DNA from: Euryarchaeota archaeon UBA111
GTDB lineage: Archaea > Thermoplasmatota > Poseidoniia > Poseidoniales > Poseidoniaceae
Assembly: GCA_002506025.1 (NCBI GenBank)
Contig: DAWS01000132.1
Coordinates: 1 to 6,830, forward strand
Length of the DNA stretch: 6,830 nucleotides
Direction: 5' to 3'
Part shown: positions 6,648 to 6,830 of the stretch, piece after piece
Numbering within the stretch: position 1 is the stretch's first letter
Layout of the letters: each line of letters opens with the position of its first letter
Made by a program: the position numbers and the translations under genes
Notes under the pieces: generated by a model
The model's database searches: none
The model's input: only the letters and a program-made list of their open reading frames with translations
What the model was told of the DNA's origin: nothing

Positions 6648-6830
6648 AATAGTTCAGCAATTCGCTCTGCTTCTGCGACAACGTGCGTTATTGATACTCC
6701 GCTCACAGACCATCCAACATAACTGCAGTCGTGCTCAATTTGGCTTAACCTAAGCATATACCCGGGAGGGTATCGCGGGATGCGCCTCTCACCAATTTTA
6801 GCAAATAACACTGGCTTTTTGCCTAGTATT
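6644..6830 (-). CDS. C-terminal fragment of FAD-dependent protoporphyrinogen oxidase-like protein
   Basis: The last 61 residues of a gene entering from the right edge are readable on the minus strand, ending in TAG at 6644-6646. They contain IPRYPPGYMLRLSQIE, then SYVGWSVSGVSI and a final helix VVAEAERIAELF. This order matches the C-terminus of HemY/HemG-type protoporphyrinogen IX oxidases and related flavin amine oxidases: a proline-tyrosine-proline segment, the strand that reports the FAD-binding G-x-S-x-x-G-V-S turn, then a closing helix. The usual asparagine or aspartate seen in many relatives near this turn is not obvious here. Such an enzyme oxidises protoporphyrinogen IX to protoporphyrin IX, the substrate of the adjacent ferrochelatase, and that context favours this reading over a generic amine oxidase or phytoene desaturase-like protein. 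The two convergent genes share CTAG at their stops. The N-terminal dinucleotide-binding motif is outside the window. Confidence 0.72.
   Translation of the reverse strand, partial: ILGKKPVLFAKIGERRIPRYPPGYMLRLSQIEHDCSYVGWSVSGVSITHVVAEAERIAELF

Overview
This window is densely coding, with no gene-free stretch over about 60 bp. It looks archaeal. The first gene of the transporter operon has a TATA-like box centred about 25 bp upstream of an ATG and no Shine-Dalgarno site, which is the archaeal leaderless layout, whereas the two internal operon genes have Shine-Dalgarno-like sites and tight coupling. The AT-leaning composition, acidic secreted domain, lipoprotein-like signal and aerobic-type heme genes would suit a planktonic marine euryarchaeon (Poseidoniia, Marine Group II/III). 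That placement is an inference; the sequence alone does not prove it.

The left two thirds (1-4394, minus strand) is an ABC importer operon of the maltose/maltodextrin (CUT1) type, transcribed right to left. The first gene is an 874-residue fusion of a secreted MalE-like binding protein, a roughly 100-residue interdomain segment, an extra membrane helix and a complete MalF-type permease. It shares an ATGA start/stop overlap with a MalG-type permease carrying an unusual N-terminal extension of about 150 residues and four predicted membrane helices. Four bases later starts a MalK-type ATPase, cut by the window edge. Together these encode a full importer with the receptor covalently attached to one permease subunit.

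To the right is a TrmH/SpoU-family RNA 2'-O-methyltransferase (4437-5138, minus). It is divergent from a small single-domain rhodanese (5189-5560, plus), with only 50 bp between their start codons. Next comes ferrochelatase hemH (5616-6647, plus), of the type with a cysteine-rich internal segment that suggests a [2Fe-2S] cluster. The last gene, a fragment on the minus strand (6644-6830), encodes the C-terminus of an FAD-dependent protoporphyrinogen oxidase-like protein. Its stop codon overlaps that of hemH in a shared CTAG. The final two genes would act consecutively in protoporphyrin-dependent heme synthesis.

The most interesting content is the transporter: the MalE-MalF fusion and the enlarged MalG. 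I found no mobile element, CRISPR array, tRNA or rRNA.
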